This document shows, piece by piece, positions 4,972 through 7,347 of a stretch of DNA of 7,347 nucleotides. Below the pieces are notes generated by a model, which was given only the letters and a program-made list of their open reading frames with translations, was not told the origin of the DNA and did not search any database. The stretch comes from Panacagrimonas sp. (lineage in GTDB: Bacteria > Pseudomonadota > Gammaproteobacteria > Nevskiales > Nevskiaceae), in NCBI GenBank assembly GCA_021773655.1, contig JAJFJX010000272.1:1-7347 (forward strand). Direction: 5' to 3'. Made by a program: the position numbers and the translations under genes. Numbering within the stretch: the stretch's first letter is position 1; each line of letters opens with the position of its first letter.

Positions 4972-6018
4972 CTAGCTGAGCAGGCGGACGATGCGGCCAC
5001 CTTGAAGCGCCTTGCGGCAGCGGAAGGCGGGCTCGTGCTTGATCACCCGCTCAATGAAGCCATCCGGGAATCCCTTCCACCGCATGGCGATCTCGCGAGC
5101 AACGAGGGAGACGAGGTGGGCGAGAGGATATTGGATGGAGGGGTGGTAGAAGTAGGTCTTAGCACGAGCTACGGCCAGATTATATTGGACGGCGGTCTCC
5201 TCGTCGGAGCAGAAAACATCTTCAGCCACCTCGCGCAAGAGGAGCGACCAGATGGGCTTGCCAGGGGCGTAGGTGTCGGTGAGCAGCTTGCAAAGGGGCT
5301 TGACGACCGAGCGGTCGGTGACAATGGCGCGAAGACGATCGTTGAGGGCACGGGTGGAGGCCAGTTTTTGACGCCTAGCCATCCACGGCTCGATGAACTC
5401 AGCCACCACCTGCCGCATCAGATGCCAGAGCCGCTCCTGCCTCCCCATCTCGTGCAGTGCCTCGGCAATCCGCTCCCGCCGCTCCCCCTTATCTGAGCCA
5501 TTTAAGTGGCGCAAGAGCGACTGCTGGGCCGGACTCAAAGGCAACAGCCCATCAAGGCCGTATGGCTTGAGAAAGAGGTAGAGGTCAACCCGGTCGAGAT
5601 CGCCTACTGCACACCGCAATAGACTGAGCAGATCCACCTCGGTGGTCCGGTAGGGATCCTCAAAGCCAAGGAAGTAGCGGCGCACCCTCGCCTGGGTGAG
5701 GGCGACGTGCTCAGGCAAGAGCAGCTCCTCTAACTCCCCCTCCTCATAGGCAAGTGCATACACCTCCCCCACCAATCGCTTTCCGGCCCCCAAAAGGGCA
5801 TCCTGTGCCAATTTGGGAAGCTGGAGCACCTGAATGGGCTCGTAGAGGCGGCAGGTGGGGAGCGCCCCACTGCCCGCTTGCGCAAATGGCATGCACAATT
5901 GCTCCCCTTGGGACGGGGGCGCCATCGACATAACATCTTTATAATGAAGACGTTGCAATCCTTTCGAATCGCTCTTCTTTCGAACTACCTGATCTGCCAT
6001 ACGCCTAAGGATCGCCAT
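4972..6018 (-). CDS. Uncharacterised helical protein (348 aa), first gene of the mdh-citrate synthase operon
   Basis: I do not recognise this protein. It has a basic N-terminal tail (about 1-25), then a region with a few cysteines (C42, C56). The body is helix-rich and soluble, with leucine-rich stretches: LLSLLRCAVGDLDRVDLYLFL (130-150, given here only as a landmark) and LSPAQQSLLRHLNG (161-174). A very basic and acidic helix bundle follows at about 177-235, and the C-terminus is RCRKALQGGRIVRLLS. There is no signal peptide, membrane span or catalytic motif. It reads in the same direction as mdh with a 51-bp gap and no hairpin between, so cotranscription is likely. The start is uncertain: ATG 6018 has no close Shine-Dalgarno (AGGAGG is about 20 bases up), and ATG 6000 (M7) is an alternative giving 342 residues. 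A TATAAA at 6027-6032 would start transcription only a few bases before 6018, which slightly favours M7. Confidence 0.8.
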   Translation of the reverse strand: MAILRRMADQVVRKKSDSKGLQRLHYKDVMSMAPPSQGEQLCMPFAQAGSGALPTCRLYEPIQVLQLPKLAQDALLGAGKRLVGEVYALAYEEGELEELLLPEHVALTQARVRRYFLGFEDPYRTTEVDLLSLLRCAVGDLDRVDLYLFLKPYGLDGLLPLSPAQQSLLRHLNGSDKGERRERIAEALHEMGRQERLWHLMRQVVAEFIEPWMARRQKLASTRALNDRLRAIVTDRSVVKPLCKLLTDTYAPGKPIWSLLLREVAEDVFCSDEETAVQYNLAVARAKTYFYHPSIQYPLAHLVSLVAREIAMRWKGFPDGFIERVIKHEPAFRCRKALQGGRIVRLLS

Positions 6019-6140
6019 ACTACAGGTTTATAATCCACCCCTCCTATTCCAACTACCCCAAAATCCAAGTTTTTCCTTGCCACATCAAGCCAATGTAAAG
6101 AAAAAGCTTTAACTTCATCCATCCATGCTACAATGGAGCT
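6019..6140. promoter_or_regulatory. Divergent promoter region between the 348-aa gene and the right-hand gene
   Basis: This 122-bp stretch is more AT-rich than the genes. On the minus strand TATAAA (6032-6027) is a fair -10 box, but the sequence 17 bases upstream (TAGTTG) is a poor -35. On the plus strand TACAAT (6129-6134) is a fair -10, with no convincing -35. GGAG at 6135-6138 is only 2 bases from ATG 6141, too close for a normal ribosome binding site. Both -10 boxes sit unusually near the start codons. No operator-like repeat was found apart from a short AAAGCTTT. Confidence 0.4.
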
Positions 6141-7347
6141 ATGGAAGGGATCTCAACAGGTAGCGGCGACGGCTTTTTCTGGCTCGATTCGAGTGAGGAA
6201 GACGATCCTGTCTGGGAAAGGGTCAAACAAAAAATAGCTGAGAGACTGTCACAGTTGGAATCGGGTGAGGTGCGAGAGATCAATCCCTCAATGCTGGTGA
6301 CCAACTATGTCGCCGATGATCTCAGCAAATACCACGCCTCGTACGCGAAGCAGATGGAAGATACCCTCGCTCTCTACCAGGAGCACATGCCACTCGAAAC
6401 CGATTCGTCGGAGGATATCCAAACTAAAGGGGAGGGTCTCGAAGAGGCAGTGGGCAAGCTGGGCGAGCTGGCTCCGAAGCCCAGCCTGATGAGCGAGGAT
6501 CTCAACCCAGAGGACCTAGACACCGTTCGCCTGGAACTGGCCAAACAGAACCAAGCGAATAGCACCTTTGTGATCGCTCAAGGGCGGGCGAGAGGGCTGA
6601 TCGCCGCCTACCAGCGGCGGGCGGCGTTGTTGGAGGAGAAGGCCACCTTAAGCAACGAGATTGATCAGAGCCTCTGGCCGCAGCTGGTGAAACGGTTGCG
6701 CCGGTGGTGGATTGGCCGGCAGCTCGCCACAAGCACAAGCGATGAGAAGCTCTTGGAAGTCAAGAATACGGTCAGCAATCTGATGAAATCACTGCCTAAG
6801 CTCGAGCTAGAAGGGATGACCTACGATGAAAGGCTCGAGGTGATCAACAGCTACCTCGCCTCAGATGACCGCTCGAGTCTCTATGAAGGGACTGCGCGAG
6901 AGCTGAAAAAGAAGATCAAGCAGGTCATTGCGATTGAGGCGGAATTGGGTGCAGCCCCTTCACTCGAGACGCTTGCGATGTTTAGCAAGGAGATCGTCCA
7001 CGATCTTGAGGGAGAGGCTCGCCTGCTGAGCGTGAAGACGGCGAAGGTGGCCCGTCGCCGGTTCAAGAAACAGCTCAAGTGGGGCCGGGATGATGATGCG
7101 CTAGTGAACCTCCCCGACCCCGTTGAGGGGATCACAAACCTATGGAATGAGGTGACTGCACAGGTCGCCGCAGCACACGATCTCTTAGACAAAAACAACG
7201 CAGTTGATCGACACCGGAAGGCAATCAATGAACGGGCCAACCCGCCGCTGGTGGACGGACCCATTTCTTATCTACAGAGCAAACGGGTTTGGTACCGGGC
7301 AGGATTTGATCGGGATTATGTGATCGAGCAAACAGTGCTTGGCGAAG
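6141..7347 (+). CDS. Uncharacterised charged helical protein (at least 402 aa, C-terminus off the right edge)
   Basis: The frame from ATG 6141 stays open to the end of the window, with no stop in 402 codons. I do not recognise the product. It begins MEGISTGSGDGFFWLDSSEE, with an acidic stretch (18-22). Long amphipathic, highly charged helices follow, probably coiled-coil, at about 23-42, 125-190, 200-265 and 285-315. Two basic patches stand out: KRLRRWWIGR (184-193) and KVARRRFKKQLKWGR (302-316). The visible end is PISYLQSKRVWYRAGFDRDY. There is no signal peptide, membrane span or enzyme motif. In a chlamydia-like host such a protein could be a cytoplasmic structural protein or a type III-secreted effector, but nothing here proves either. 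The start is probable, not certain: the nearby GGAG is too close, and ATG 6291 is the next good in-frame candidate. It diverges from the mdh operon. Confidence 0.72.
   Translation, partial: MEGISTGSGDGFFWLDSSEEDDPVWERVKQKIAERLSQLESGEVREINPSMLVTNYVADDLSKYHASYAKQMEDTLALYQEHMPLETDSSEDIQTKGEGLEEAVGKLGELAPKPSLMSEDLNPEDLDTVRLELAKQNQANSTFVIAQGRARGLIAAYQRRAALLEEKATLSNEIDQSLWPQLVKRLRRWWIGRQLATSTSDEKLLEVKNTVSNLMKSLPKLELEGMTYDERLEVINSYLASDDRSSLYEGTARELKKKIKQVIAIEAELGAAPSLETLAMFSKEIVHDLEGEARLLSVKTAKVARRRFKKQLKWGRDDDALVNLPDPVEGITNLWNEVTAQVAAAHDLLDKNNAVDRHRKAINERANPPLVDGPISYLQSKRVWYRAGFDRDYVIEQTVLGE

Noticed and set aside
6133..6235. ATG at 6133 as an alternative start for the right-hand gene
   Set aside because: It is in a different frame and meets a stop after about 33 codons.
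6374..7264. Minus-strand open frames under the right-hand gene
   Set aside because: They are short, S/R-rich and antisense to a continuous 402-codon frame. None has a recognisable motif.

Overview
The window reads as bacterial chromosomal DNA of moderately high GC, tightly packed, with intergenic gaps of about 50-120 bp. The best guess at the source is a chlamydia-related bacterium (Chlamydiota), at moderate confidence. The malate dehydrogenase is of the cytosolic-MDH1/chlamydial type. From memory, Chlamydia trachomatis also keeps mdhC next to a DAO-family 'D-amino acid dehydrogenase' gene and close to a PhnP-like metal hydrolase gene, and the same three kinds of gene occur here. The GC is high for a classical chlamydia, so an environmental lineage or another phylum is possible.

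Left part (1-1693): a two-gene minus-strand unit holds a small membrane-anchored protein of unknown function (278-781). It overlaps, as TGATG, the start of a PhnP-type metallo-beta-lactamase-fold hydrolase that runs off the left edge. Diverging from this unit, on the plus strand, is a compact FAD-dependent oxidoreductase (842-1693).

Middle part (1692-2809): this is the accessory element of the window. An intact REP-associated tyrosine (HUH) transposase, RAYT, carries a C-terminal helix-turn-helix region resembling DnaA domain IV. Two closely related long palindromes in the same orientation flank it, at 1692-1741 and 2749-2808. They agree at 45 of 49 positions over their common part, and two of the four differences form one compensated stem base pair. 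This has the layout of a RAYT with its cognate REP-like hairpins. A good promoter (TTGCAC, 17 bp, TATAAA) for the RAYT starts at the edge of the right palindrome and points at its GTG start.

Right part (2823-6018, minus strand): a probable three-gene operon runs from an unrecognised 348-residue helical protein through malate dehydrogenase to citrate synthase. The last two overlap by 8 bp, and citrate synthase uses a TTG start behind a strong Shine-Dalgarno sequence. Both enzymes are eukaryote-like in sequence: cytosolic-type MDH and mitochondrial-type citrate synthase. Together they convert malate and acetyl-CoA through oxaloacetate to citrate in the TCA cycle.

Far right (6141-7347, plus strand): a reading frame stays open for at least 402 codons and runs off the window. 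It encodes an unrecognised charged, largely helical soluble protein and diverges from the operon across a 122-bp intergenic region. No tRNA, rRNA, CRISPR array or riboswitch was found.
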